Shown here one piece after another: positions 52,394-60,536 of a stretch of 64,000 nt of DNA (within the stretch, counting starts at the first letter, position 1; every line of letters begins with the position of its first letter). The notes under the pieces are model-generated. The model did no database searches. It had not been told where the DNA came from and saw only the letters and a list, made by a program, of their open reading frames with translations. Made by a program: the position numbers and the translations under genes. Source of the stretch: DASZBX01 sp035943635 (GTDB lineage: Bacteria > Actinomycetota > Actinomycetes > Streptomycetales > Catenulisporaceae); the NCBI GenBank assembly GCA_035943635.1, contig DASZBX010000031.1:1-64000 (forward strand). The letters are read 5' to 3'.

Positions 52394-54121
52394 TCAGTCG
52401 GCGCTGTCGGGGATGATCGCGACCAGGTCGACGCGTCCGGCCAGGATCGCGTCGGCCAGGTCGTCGGCGTGCGCGGCCGGGCCGCCGACCACGGTGGCCA
52501 GGACCGCGTGCCGGGTCAGCCGCTCGGCCAGGGCGAGCCGGTCGAGCAGGTCGCGGCGGATCGCGCCGGGGTCGGCCGGCCTGGGCGAGGTCGTGCCGAG
52601 GGCGCTGTCGAACCGCACGCCGTCCGCACCCGCCTCGGCCAGCAGCCGGCAGCACTCGACCAGGGCGTCGGCCCGTGCACCCCACGGGTCGTCGATCTGC
52701 ACGGCCATCGTGGCGATGAGCAGGGAGTTCGGGCGCAGCGTGCGGGCCGTGGCGATTTCGTGCACGTTGTCGGACAGGGCCAGGTAGCCTTCGGCGCCGC
52801 CGGCCCGGTCCGCCTGGGCCTCGCGGACCAGGCCGGGCGCGATGCCGGCGAAGGCGTGGTCCACGAGCCGGTTCCGGCTGCGCACCGCGGTGGTGCGGTA
52901 GGGGCGGGCGAGCGTCCAGCCGACTGGGTCCTTGAGCGCGGCCGCGGGCGGCTGCTCCCCGGCGAACGCGGCCAGTCCCTCGGCCAGCAGGTGCGGATCG
53001 TCCTCGGCCAGGCGCCGGGCGGAGACGACGCCGCCGCGGCTGAGGTAGCCGAGCAGCAGCTGCGCGGGCGGCAGGGCGACCCGGTGACGCAGCGAGTCCC
53101 ACCAGCGCTGACTGCGGATCGCCGTGTCCTGCAGGGCCTCCACCGGCGGGCGCCGGGCCGCTTCGTAGGCGGCCAGGGCGGTGGACAGGTCCTCGGCGGC
53201 CGGGTCGGCCAGGGCGTTGGCCAGGGCGATCGCGTCCTCCATGGCCATCTTGGTGCCCGAGCCGACCGAGTAGTGCGCGGTGTGGGCGCTGTCGCCGATG
53301 AGCACGACGTTGCCGTGGTGCCAGCGCGGGATCGACACGACCCGGAAGTGCATCCAGCGGGACCGGTTGGCCAGCAGTTTCGCGCCGCCGAGGACCGGGT
53401 CGAAGGCTTTTTGCAGGTAGCCGAGGCTGTACTCGTCGGATTCGGCGGCCGGGGTGGCGATGGTGGACACCTCCATGCCGGCCCGGCGCCAGGTCTCGAC
53501 ATCGGCCTCGACGCCGAGGGTGCTGCGGTCCTGGGCGTAGGGGTAGCCGTGGATGGTGAACATGCCGTGCTCGGTGAACACCGGCGCGAACAGGTTCGAG
53601 CTGATCCGCACGTCGCAGCCGAGCCACAGGAACACGCCGCGGCCGGGCTCGATGGTGCCGCCGAACTCCTCGCGCAGCGCGGTCCGGATCCGGCTGCCGG
53701 CGCCGTCCGCGGCGACCACCAGGTCCGCCCCGGCCACGTCGGCCAGCTCGCGTTCCCGGCCGACCTCCACCTGCACCCCGGCGGCCAGGGCCTCGTCCAG
53801 CAGGACGGCCAGCAGCCGGGAGCGGGCCACGCCGATCGCGCCGCCGGTCCCGGCCGCCCGGGCCGAGGCCGGGCCGACCCGGAACTCCTGAGCCGGCATG
53901 TCCACCCCGGCGGCGAGCAGCCGGTCGAAGGTGCGCCGGTCGGCCTCGGCCACCGCGCGCAGGGTGCGGGCGGTGAACGCGACGCCGAAGCCGAAGGTCT
54001 CGTCCGGCACGGTGCGTTCGCTGACCCGGACGTGTGCCCGGGGCAGCCGGTCCTTGATCAGCCGGGCGGCGAACAGCCCGGCCGGGCCGCCGCCGACCAC
54101 CTCGATGTTTCGCAGTTCCAC
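52394..54121 (-). CDS. FAD monooxygenase of the salicylyl-CoA 5-hydroxylase/2-aminobenzoyl-CoA monooxygenase family
   Basis: About 575 residues. The FAD domain begins with NIEVVGGGPAGLFAARLIKD and includes DETFGFGVAFTARTL (the family-specific ETFGFGV), LVVAADGAGSRIR (DG motif) and VVLIGDSAHTAHYSVGSGTK (second FAD motif). This matches the bifunctional hydroxylases acting on aromatic CoA esters. In those enzymes an old-yellow-enzyme-like second domain of ~380 residues follows. Here only ~190 residues remain, ending RVDLVAIIPDSAD, so the second domain is shortened. The start is uncertain: GTG 54121 gives the family N-terminus, and GTG 54151 adds ten residues. The spacer to the divergent VOC gene is under 120 bp. 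Confidence 0.85.
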   Translation of the reverse strand: MELRNIEVVGGGPAGLFAARLIKDRLPRAHVRVSERTVPDETFGFGVAFTARTLRAVAEADRRTFDRLLAAGVDMPAQEFRVGPASARAAGTGGAIGVARSRLLAVLLDEALAAGVQVEVGRERELADVAGADLVVAADGAGSRIRTALREEFGGTIEPGRGVFLWLGCDVRISSNLFAPVFTEHGMFTIHGYPYAQDRSTLGVEADVETWRRAGMEVSTIATPAAESDEYSLGYLQKAFDPVLGGAKLLANRSRWMHFRVVSIPRWHHGNVVLIGDSAHTAHYSVGSGTKMAMEDAIALANALADPAAEDLSTALAAYEAARRPPVEALQDTAIRSQRWWDSLRHRVALPPAQLLLGYLSRGGVVSARRLAEDDPHLLAEGLAAFAGEQPPAAALKDPVGWTLARPYRTTAVRSRNRLVDHAFAGIAPGLVREAQADRAGGAEGYLALSDNVHEIATARTLRPNSLLIATMAVQIDDPWGARADALVECCRLLAEAGADGVRFDSALGTTSPRPADPGAIRRDLLDRLALAERLTRHAVLATVVGGPAAHADDLADAILAGRVDLVAIIPDSAD

Positions 54122-54233
54122 TCCCGCAGCATGACACAGACTCGACGCCACTGTCAGCTTTTCGACGCACTAGTTGCCAAACTCGGGCCGGCCGCAGTAC
54201 GTTCGACGGACCAGACTCGGCAGGAGGGACCCG

Positions 54234-54914
54234 ATGGTGAACGACAACAGGATCCGCGGGATCGACCACATGGCATTCCCGACCTTCGACCCGGTCGGCA
54301 CGATCCGCTTCTACCGGGACGTGCTCGGCTGCCCGCTGGTGGAGACCATGCAGGTCAAGGGCTGGGGGCCGGAGTACCAGACCGACTTCGTGCACTTCTT
54401 CTTCGACATCGGCAACGAGGACCGGCTGGCGTTCTTCTACTACTTCGGCCAGCCGGAGTACCGCGACGACCGGCTGCCCCCGCTGCTCGACCTCGGCCGG
54501 CACGTCGCGCTGCACGTCGACACGCTCGAAGACCTGGCCGAGTACGAGCGCCGGCTGAAGCAGGGCGGGGTCGAGATCGAGATGAAGGTCATGCACGAGA
54601 CCGTCGAGTCGGTGTACGTGCGCGACCCGAACCACCTGCTGATCGAGATCGCCCGCCCGCTGCGCGAGCTGACCGAGACCGACGCGGTGGACGCCGAGAT
54701 CACCGTGCAGGCGCTGCTCGACGTGCTCGGCGACGAAGACGGGCCCGGCGCCCACGGCGAACCGAGCCTGGCCGCGCTCTGGGCCAGGAAGGCGCAGCTC
54801 ATCGACGCACGGTTCGCTCCGGCGGGCGATCCGGCTGCGGGCGCTGCGCTCACACCCGCCGCGACCACGACCGCCGCCTCCGGGCCTGCCGCGACCACGA
54901 CCGAAGCGCTCTGA
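54234..54914 (+). CDS. VOC-superfamily (glyoxalase/extradiol-dioxygenase-like) protein
   Basis: A 226-residue vicinal-oxygen-chelate protein: GIDHMAFPTFDPVGTIRFYR (metal His on strand 1), VHFFFDIGNEDRLAFFYYF, GRHVALHVDTLEDLAEYE (second His) and VYVRDPNHLLIEIARPL (C-terminal Glu). All likely metal ligands are present. The ~70-residue tail after this domain is Ala/Thr-rich. AGGAGG lies seven bases before ATG 54234. It is divergent from the FAD monooxygenase and begins a run of genes ending with the TetR regulator. It could cleave or isomerise an aromatic or keto intermediate. Confidence 0.85.
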   Translation: MVNDNRIRGIDHMAFPTFDPVGTIRFYRDVLGCPLVETMQVKGWGPEYQTDFVHFFFDIGNEDRLAFFYYFGQPEYRDDRLPPLLDLGRHVALHVDTLEDLAEYERRLKQGGVEIEMKVMHETVESVYVRDPNHLLIEIARPLRELTETDAVDAEITVQALLDVLGDEDGPGAHGEPSLAALWARKAQLIDARFAPAGDPAAGAALTPAATTTAASGPAATTTEAL

Positions 54915-54931
54915 CGGAAAGGCCCGAGACG

Positions 54932-55243
54932 ATGCCCAAGCTCTATTTCCTCGACGTCGCGGAGTTCGCCGGCGTCGCCGCCGTGGCCGCCGCCCAGCCG
55001 GGCGTGCGGGCCGAACAGGTCGGCGGGTACCTCGTGGTCAGCGCGGACGGGCCGGTGGTGGTCGACCGGCGGACCGCCGGGGTGCGCCAGGCGGTCTGGT
55101 ACAGCTCGCTGGCCGGGCTCAGCGGCGGCCGGGTGACCCAGTTCGACAAGGACGCCCTGCGGGTCGAGCCGGTGGGCGCGGCCGGTTCCGCCGACCCGAC
55201 CGCGGGCGCAACAGCCGCCGGGGCCGCGGACGTGACCCGATGA
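54932..55243 (+). CDS. Small protein of unknown function in the catabolic cluster
   Basis: A 103-residue protein (MPKLYFLDVAEFAGVAAVAA, GGYLVVSADGPVVVDRRTAG, RQAVWYSSLAGLSGG). I do not recognise the family. GGAAAGG precedes ATG 54932, and its stop overlaps the next start (ATGA). The coupling to the hydrolase gene, 17 bp spacing after the VOC gene and good codon structure show it is a real operon member. It might be a small accessory subunit. Confidence 0.72.
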   Translation: MPKLYFLDVAEFAGVAAVAAAQPGVRAEQVGGYLVVSADGPVVVDRRTAGVRQAVWYSSLAGLSGGRVTQFDKDALRVEPVGAAGSADPTAGATAAGAADVTR

Positions 55244-56529
55244 GCACGACGACTTCCACGAGCGCTGCGACCCTGACCAGCCCCACGGCGCCCATCGGCC
55301 CAGCGCCGACCGAGCGCCTCGGCGGCCACCGCCACCCCGAGGCCGCGCCGATCCCCGCGGACACCCGGATCAGCCTGCACGCCGCGCAGACTCTGGACGG
55401 CGCCTCGGTCAAGGGCACCCTGTTCCATCCGCCCGGCGCCACGACCTGCGTGACCATCGTGCACCCGCGACTGGACATGAGCCACCACCCGATCATCGGG
55501 CTGCTGCTGCGCGCCGGGGTCGCGGTATGGAGCCAGGGCATGCGGGCCGTGGGCACCGACCTGACCCTCGTGCACGAACAAGCCCTGCTCGACCTGGCCG
55601 CCGGATACGCGATCGCGCGCGAACGCTACGAACGGTTGGTCGCCCTCGGCCACTCCGGCGGCGGCACGCTCAACGCCTTCTACCTCTGGCAGGCCACCGC
55701 CGCCCCGGCCGACCGGATCGCCCGCACCCCGGCCGGGCGCCCGACCCGCCTGGCCGAGGCCGTCCTGCCGGTGCCCGACGCGGTCGCCTTCCTCGCCGCG
55801 CACCCCGGCCAGGGCGAGGTGATGCTCCACGGCATCGACCCGAGCGTCACCGACGAGGGCGACCCGCTGGCCGCCGATCCCGAGCTCGACATGTACGACC
55901 CCGAGAACGGCTTTTGCGAACCGCCCGGCGTCACGGCGTACACCGAGGACTTCCTCGCCCGCTACCGCCAGGCCCAGCGTGAGCGGATCGAACGGATCGA
56001 CGCCCGGGCCCGGGAGCTGGTCCAACGGCGCGAGCAGGCCCGGGAACGGTTCGCGGCCTCCGGCGACCTCGCCGACCGGCGCGCGTCGATCGCGCCGGAC
56101 CTGCTGACCGTGTACCGCACCGAGGCCGACCCGCGCTACGTCGACCTGTCCCTGGACCCGAACGAGCGCCCGTACGGCTCGCTGCACGGCGCCCGCCCGA
56201 ACCTGATCAACTACGGGCTCGTCGGCTTCGGCCGGATCTGCACCCCGGACGCGTGGCTGTCGACCTGGTCGGGCCCGGCCACGAACGCGTCGTTCGCCAA
56301 GGCGGCCCCGCACGTGACGATCCCGACGCTCTACCTGCAGTTCTCCGGTGACCAGACCCTGCTGCCGGCCGGCGCCGACCACCTCTACGGCCTGCTCGGC
56401 GCCGCGGACAAACAACGCGCGACCCTGCCCGGGCTGCACTTCGGCGCGCCGCTGGCCCCGGGCGGGCGCCCCGGCATCGCCGCCGCGGCCGACCACGTGC
56501 TCGAATGGCTCTCCCAGCAGGGATGCTGA
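55240..56529 (+). CDS. Alpha/beta-hydrolase fold protein
   Basis: A 429-residue hydrolase. The strand leading to the oxyanion hole reads TCVTIVHPRLDMSHH, AVWSQGMRAVG follows, and the nucleophile elbow is LVALGHSGGGTLNAFYL (G-H-S-G-G). TIPTLYLQFSGDQTLLP carries the probable acid and LHFGAPLAPGG the His near the C-terminus. A ~130-residue helical insertion (residues ~195-330, with ARYRQAQRERIERID) is unusually long and may form a lid. It is coupled to the preceding small gene. It likely hydrolyses an ester, thioester or C-C bond in the same pathway; the substrate is unknown. Confidence 0.85.
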   Translation: MSTTTSTSAATLTSPTAPIGPAPTERLGGHRHPEAAPIPADTRISLHAAQTLDGASVKGTLFHPPGATTCVTIVHPRLDMSHHPIIGLLLRAGVAVWSQGMRAVGTDLTLVHEQALLDLAAGYAIARERYERLVALGHSGGGTLNAFYLWQATAAPADRIARTPAGRPTRLAEAVLPVPDAVAFLAAHPGQGEVMLHGIDPSVTDEGDPLAADPELDMYDPENGFCEPPGVTAYTEDFLARYRQAQRERIERIDARARELVQRREQARERFAASGDLADRRASIAPDLLTVYRTEADPRYVDLSLDPNERPYGSLHGARPNLINYGLVGFGRICTPDAWLSTWSGPATNASFAKAAPHVTIPTLYLQFSGDQTLLPAGADHLYGLLGAADKQRATLPGLHFGAPLAPGGRPGIAAAADHVLEWLSQQGC

Positions 56530-56544
56530 CGTAGGATTGCGACC

Positions 56545-57306
56545 ATGAATCCGCCGTCTCCCGCCGAGTCGACGTCCCCCGATCCGGGTCCGGCGGCCCC
56601 CGCCGCGACCGAGGCCCGGGCCCGGCGCGGCGGCAAGGCCCGGCGGGAGCTGGTGACCGGCGAGATCCTGCAGAACGCGACCCGCCTGTTCGCCGAGCGC
56701 GGATACGACGGCACCTCGCTCCAGGACGTGGCCGAAGCGGTCGGGCTGACCCGGCCGAGCCTGTACAACTACGTCAACAGCAAGGAAGACCTGCTCGCGG
56801 CCCTGGTCGCGGACGTGAGCGAGAACGACGCGCAGACCCTGCACACCCTGAACCTGCGCCGCGACATCGGCCCGCGGGAGAAGCTGTACGCGATGGTGCA
56901 GCTGTTCGTCCGCCAGCGCGCCGCGGCCCCGGAACGCTTCCGGGTGCTCGAACGCGAGGAGTCCTCGCTGCCCGAACCGACCGCGCAGGCGCACCAGCAG
57001 GCCAAGCGCGCCGTCCTGGCCGACATGCGCGCGACGATCGCCGCGGGGATGGCGGCCGGGGACTTCAAACCCTGCGACGAACGCGTCGCGGCCCTGTCCG
57101 TGATCGGCATGTGCAACTGGGTGGCCTGGTGGTACCACCCCGGCGGCGACCTGTCGGCCGAGTCGATCGCCGACCAGATGGCCCGCAACGCCGTGGACAT
57201 GCTGGTGCACCGGGACAACGACGAGTCGCTGCCCGGGCCGATGGGCGCGCTCAAGTCGATCCGGCAGAGCGTGGAGTACCTGGAACGGGCGATCGGGCGC
57301 GAGTGA
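56545..57306 (+). CDS. TetR-family transcriptional regulator
   Basis: A 253-residue TetR regulator. After a disordered ~30-residue N-terminus the HTH is ILQNATRLFAERGYDGTSLQ, DVAEAVGLTRPSLYNYVNSK. The ligand domain includes AAPERFRVLEREESSLPEPT and IGMCNWVAWWYHPGGDLSAE, the latter typical of TetR_C proteins near acyl-CoA catabolism genes. It lies 15 bp after the hydrolase gene and is the last gene of the plus-strand run. It probably controls both arms of the divergent catabolic cluster. Confidence 0.92.
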   Translation: MNPPSPAESTSPDPGPAAPAATEARARRGGKARRELVTGEILQNATRLFAERGYDGTSLQDVAEAVGLTRPSLYNYVNSKEDLLAALVADVSENDAQTLHTLNLRRDIGPREKLYAMVQLFVRQRAAAPERFRVLEREESSLPEPTAQAHQQAKRAVLADMRATIAAGMAAGDFKPCDERVAALSVIGMCNWVAWWYHPGGDLSAESIADQMARNAVDMLVHRDNDESLPGPMGALKSIRQSVEYLERAIGRE

Positions 57307-57383
57307 CAGCCCGCGGGCCGGACCGGAAAAGCTGATCGATAGGATCGGTCCCGCAGCAGCCACTCAAGCATGGGACGTCGCCG

Positions 57384-58487
57384 ATGCCACCGATCGAGCC
57401 GGTCACGGCGCCTGGGACCGGACCAGAATCCGACCCCGAACTCCCACCCGCACCCGCATCCGACCCCGAATCCGAGCCCACGGCCGGGGACCCGGGCAAG
57501 GCCAAGCCCCGGCGCCGCGGCCGACGGCTGCTCAAGCAGTGCGCGGTGGCGTTCGGGTTCATGATCGTCGCGGTCACCGCGTTCAGCTTCGTCTACAACC
57601 TCACCACCCAGGGCACGGTCCCGCCGCCGCCCGGCCTGACCTACGTCCAGACCGGCGACATCAGAACCCGCTACCGCGAATGGGGAACCATCGGGTCCCC
57701 GATCCTGCTGCTGCACGGCTTCATCGAGTCCGCCGACTCCTGGGAGCCGACCGCCGAACTGCTCGCCCGCGACCACCGGGTCTACGCGGTCGACCTGGAC
57801 GGCTACGGCTACTCGCAGCGGGTCGCGCCGTACACCACCGCGCATGTGACCACGCAGGTCCTGGACTTCATCAACGCCATGCACCTCGTGCGCCCGGTCG
57901 TGGTCGGCCACTCCAGCGGGGCGGCGGTCGCCGGGGCGGTGGCGCTGGCCGCGCCGGACGAGATCGGCGGGGTGCTGTTCCTGGACGGCGACGGCCTGCC
58001 GCTGAGCGGCACCGCGAACGGCGGCCGGGACTCCAGCACCTTCGACCTGCCCATCCCGCAGCCTTATCGCACGACCCTGCTGCGTCTGGTGGTGCGCTCG
58101 GACACGGTGTTCCGGCTGGTCTACGCCGAGGCCTGCGGCCCGCAGTGCCCGACCCTGTCCGCGGCCGGGATCGAGCAGTGGCGCCGGCCGTTCCAGGTCC
58201 CCGGCGCCGAGGCCGCCGCGCTCCAGGTGCTGACCGCCGGGATCCCGTCCCTGCCGGTCAGTTCGCTAGTGGACATCGCCAGGCTGCCGATGCCGAAATC
58301 CGTGGTGTACGGCGCGCAGGACCCCGAGTACGAGCCCGGTTCGGCGCAGCAGACCGCCGCCCGGATCGGCGCGCCCGCCCCGACCCTGATCCCCGGCGCC
58401 CGGCACCTGACCATGGTCAGCAGCCCGGCCGCCGTGGCCGCCGCGGTCGAGAGCCTCGCGACCCGGGCTGCCGGGAACGGCGCGTGA
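57384..58487 (+). CDS. Membrane-anchored alpha/beta hydrolase
   Basis: A 367-residue protein. A Pro/Glu-rich cytoplasmic N-terminus with a basic patch (KAKPRRRGRRLLKQ) precedes one TM helix (VAFGFMIVAVTAFSFVYNL). The catalytic domain is then outside: GSPILLLHGFIESADSWEP (oxyanion HG), YAVDLDGYGYSQRVAPY, PVVVGHSSGAAVAGAVAL (nucleophile Ser), SVVYGAQDPEYEPG (Asp) and PGARHLTMVSS (His). The complete triad and the fold resemble haloalkane dehalogenase/epoxide hydrolase-like lipases, but the reaction is unknown. It follows the TetR gene after 77 bp and may be independent. Confidence 0.87.
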   Translation: MPPIEPVTAPGTGPESDPELPPAPASDPESEPTAGDPGKAKPRRRGRRLLKQCAVAFGFMIVAVTAFSFVYNLTTQGTVPPPPGLTYVQTGDIRTRYREWGTIGSPILLLHGFIESADSWEPTAELLARDHRVYAVDLDGYGYSQRVAPYTTAHVTTQVLDFINAMHLVRPVVVGHSSGAAVAGAVALAAPDEIGGVLFLDGDGLPLSGTANGGRDSSTFDLPIPQPYRTTLLRLVVRSDTVFRLVYAEACGPQCPTLSAAGIEQWRRPFQVPGAEAAALQVLTAGIPSLPVSSLVDIARLPMPKSVVYGAQDPEYEPGSAQQTAARIGAPAPTLIPGARHLTMVSSPAAVAAAVESLATRAAGNGA

Positions 58488-58530
58488 GCAGTGGGCCGAG
58501 GAACGCGGCGGTTGATGGCAAGATGAGCGG

Positions 58531-59292
58531 ATGGCATTGACGACGCGAGGAATTTCAGACGGAGCCGTCCTGCTGCTCGGCGGCCGCAGCGAGATCGGCC
58601 TGGAGGTCGCGCAGCGGCTCGCGGCCGGCCGGGCCGTGGTCCTGGCCGCCCGGCGCAGCGGCGACCTGGCCGGGGAGGCGGCCAGGCTCACGGCCGCCGG
58701 GGCCCGGGCCGTGCACCCGGTCGAGTTCGACGCCGCCGACACCGCCGCGCACCAGCCGATGGTCGACAAGCTGATCGCCGAGCACGGGCCGATCGGGGTG
58801 GCCGTGCTGGCCTTCGGCATGCTGGGCGACCAGGCCCGGGCCGAGCAGGATCCCGCCCACGCGGTCGAGGTCGTGCACACCGACTACGTCGCGCAGATCA
58901 GCGTCCTGACCACCCTGGCGAACGCGCTCAGGGCTCAGGGCAGCGGCCAGATCGTCGTGTTCAGCTCGATCGCGGGCAACCGGGTGCGCCGGGCCAACTA
59001 CGTCTACGGCTCGGCCAAGGCCGGGCTGGACGGCTTCGCCAACGGCCTGGCCGACGCGCTGCACGGCACCGGTGTGCACCTGCTACTCGTGCGGCCCGGC
59101 TTCGTCATCGGCCGGATGACCGAGGGCATGGCGCCCGCGCCCTTCTCCAGCACGCCCGGCCAGGTGGCCGACGCCGTCGCCAAGGGATTGCGGTCGCGCG
59201 CCCGGACGATCTGGGTGCCGCGGATCCTGGGACCCGTGGCCTTCGCCATGCGGCTGCTGCCGCAGAGCGTCTGGCGGCGGATGCCCCGGTAA
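58531..59292 (+). CDS. dprE2: Decaprenylphosphoryl-2-keto-beta-D-erythro-pentose reductase (DprE2-like)
   Basis: A 253-residue SDR. With DprE1 it epimerises decaprenyl-phosphoryl-ribose to the arabinose donor of arabinogalactan-type wall polymers; DprE2 does the NADH reduction. Diagnostic stretches are VLLLGGRSEIGLEVAQRL, PVEFDAADTAAHQPMVDKLI, VAVLAFGMLGDQA, FSSIAGNRVRRANYVYGSAK (Ser, Tyr, Lys), GLDGFANGLADAL and VLLVRPGFVIGRMTEG-like LLLVRPGFVIGRMTE. The RRANYVYGS(A/T)KAGLDGF block is characteristic of the family. No dprE1 or arabinosyltransferase gene is nearby, so it is an orphan here. Use in another polyprenyl-sugar epimerisation is possible. Confidence 0.85.
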   Translation: MALTTRGISDGAVLLLGGRSEIGLEVAQRLAAGRAVVLAARRSGDLAGEAARLTAAGARAVHPVEFDAADTAAHQPMVDKLIAEHGPIGVAVLAFGMLGDQARAEQDPAHAVEVVHTDYVAQISVLTTLANALRAQGSGQIVVFSSIAGNRVRRANYVYGSAKAGLDGFANGLADALHGTGVHLLLVRPGFVIGRMTEGMAPAPFSSTPGQVADAVAKGLRSRARTIWVPRILGPVAFAMRLLPQSVWRRMPR

Positions 59293-59300
59293 CCCGGGTC

Positions 59301-59327
59301 GGATTCCCAACCCGGGCAAGGGAATCC
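59301..59327. terminator. Hairpin between convergent dprE2 and the enolase gene
   Basis: GGATTCCC (59301-59308) and GGGAATCC (59320-59327) pair perfectly with an 11 nt loop, in the 38 bp between the two stop codons. Confidence 0.6.
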
Positions 59328-59330
59328 CGC

Positions 59331-60536
59331 TCAGGGACGCGCGGGCGAGCCGTCCGGGGTGCGGGCGACGGTCCAGGAGTGGAACGTGTCGTCGCAGGGG
59401 TACTTCGCGGCCAGTTCCTCGTCGATGTCCACGCCGATCCCGGGCCGGTCGCCCGGGTACAGGTAGCCCTGGTTCTCCCGCGGGCAGCCGTCGAAGACCT
59501 CGTAGACCGGTTCGGTGAAGCCGGACCACTCGTGGATGCCGAAGTTGTGGCTGGCCAGTTCCAGGTGCAGGCCGGCCGCGTGCCCGACCGGGGAGGTGTC
59601 GCGCGGGCCGTGCCAGGCCGTGCGCACGCCGAAGGTCTCGGCCAGCACGGCGAGCTTGCGGGCCGGGGTCAGGCCGCCGATCTGGCTCAGGTGCACCCGG
59701 ATGAAGTCGATCAGCCGGGCCGAGACCAGCGGCACCCACTCGTGCGGGTTGTTGAACAACTCCCCCATCGCGATCGGCGTGCTGGACTGGGCGCGCAGGC
59801 GCTCGAGCCAGCCGGACTGCTCCGGCGGCAGCGGGTCCTCCAGGTAGAACAGGCCGAACTCCTGCAACCGCCGGGCCAGGTTCACCACGTCGCCGGGGGC
59901 GAGCCGTTCGTGCACGTCGTGGATGAACTCCACCTCGTAGCCGAGCTCGGAGCGCAGGTGCGCGAACATCTCCGGGACGGAGCGGGCGTACCGGGCCGGG
60001 TCGAAGTACGCGCCCGGCTGCGCGCCCTCGGGGGCGGCCGGCAGCGGGCCGTGGCCGCCGTAGCCGCCCATCTGGCAGCGCACGTGCCGCACGCCCTCGG
60101 CCATCCAGGCGCGCACGTTGTCGGCCACCTCGGCCGGGTCGCGCCCGTCGGCGTGCCGGTAGATCGCGGCCGCCTCGCGCACCTTGCCGCCGAGCAGCTG
60201 GTACAGGGGCAGGTTGGCCAGTTTGCCCTTGATGTCCCACAGGGCCATGTCCACGCCGGAGATGGCGTTGTTGAACTCCGGGCCGTTGCGCCAGTACCCG
60301 GTGACCATCATGGTCTGCCAGAGGTCTTCGATCCGCTGCACGTCCTTGCCGAGCAGGAACGGCTCCAGGTAGTCGGCCACGATCGTGCGCACTGCGAACG
60401 GGCGCTGGGTGAAGGTGGCGCAGCCGACGCCGTACAGGCCGGGCTCGGTCGTCTCGATCTTCACCACGACCAGCCGGTTGACACCGTCGGGCATGGTCAG
60501 GATCGGGCGCACCGCGCGGATGGTGACCGGTGACAT
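59331..60536 (-). CDS. Enolase-superfamily sugar-acid dehydratase (mannonate dehydratase/RspA-like)
   Basis: A 401-residue mandelate-racemase-type barrel of the ManD/RspA subgroup: YGVGCATFTQRPFAV, GVDMALWDIKGKLANLPLYQ, LLGGKVREAAAIYRHADG, EFIHDVHERLAP (first metal-ligand region), FYLEDPLPPEQ (Glu ligand), IAMGELFNNPHEW (Glu ligand), FIRVHLSQIGGLTPARKLA and TAWHGPRDTSPVGHAA (catalytic His region). Such enzymes dehydrate D-mannonate or D-gluconate. Some members have very low activity, so the substrate needs assay. Its ATG shares one base with the epimerase stop (TGATG), giving a tight two-gene operon for hexuronate-type sugars. Confidence 0.9.
   Translation of the reverse strand: MSPVTIRAVRPILTMPDGVNRLVVVKIETTEPGLYGVGCATFTQRPFAVRTIVADYLEPFLLGKDVQRIEDLWQTMMVTGYWRNGPEFNNAISGVDMALWDIKGKLANLPLYQLLGGKVREAAAIYRHADGRDPAEVADNVRAWMAEGVRHVRCQMGGYGGHGPLPAAPEGAQPGAYFDPARYARSVPEMFAHLRSELGYEVEFIHDVHERLAPGDVVNLARRLQEFGLFYLEDPLPPEQSGWLERLRAQSSTPIAMGELFNNPHEWVPLVSARLIDFIRVHLSQIGGLTPARKLAVLAETFGVRTAWHGPRDTSPVGHAAGLHLELASHNFGIHEWSGFTEPVYEVFDGCPRENQGYLYPGDRPGIGVDIDEELAAKYPCDDTFHSWTVARTPDGSPARP

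Noticed and set aside
54122..54233. Repeated TCGACG words in the spacer between the FAD monooxygenase and VOC genes, considered as a TetR operator
   Set aside because: The copies do not form a convincing palindrome with TetR-type spacing, so I could not define a site.
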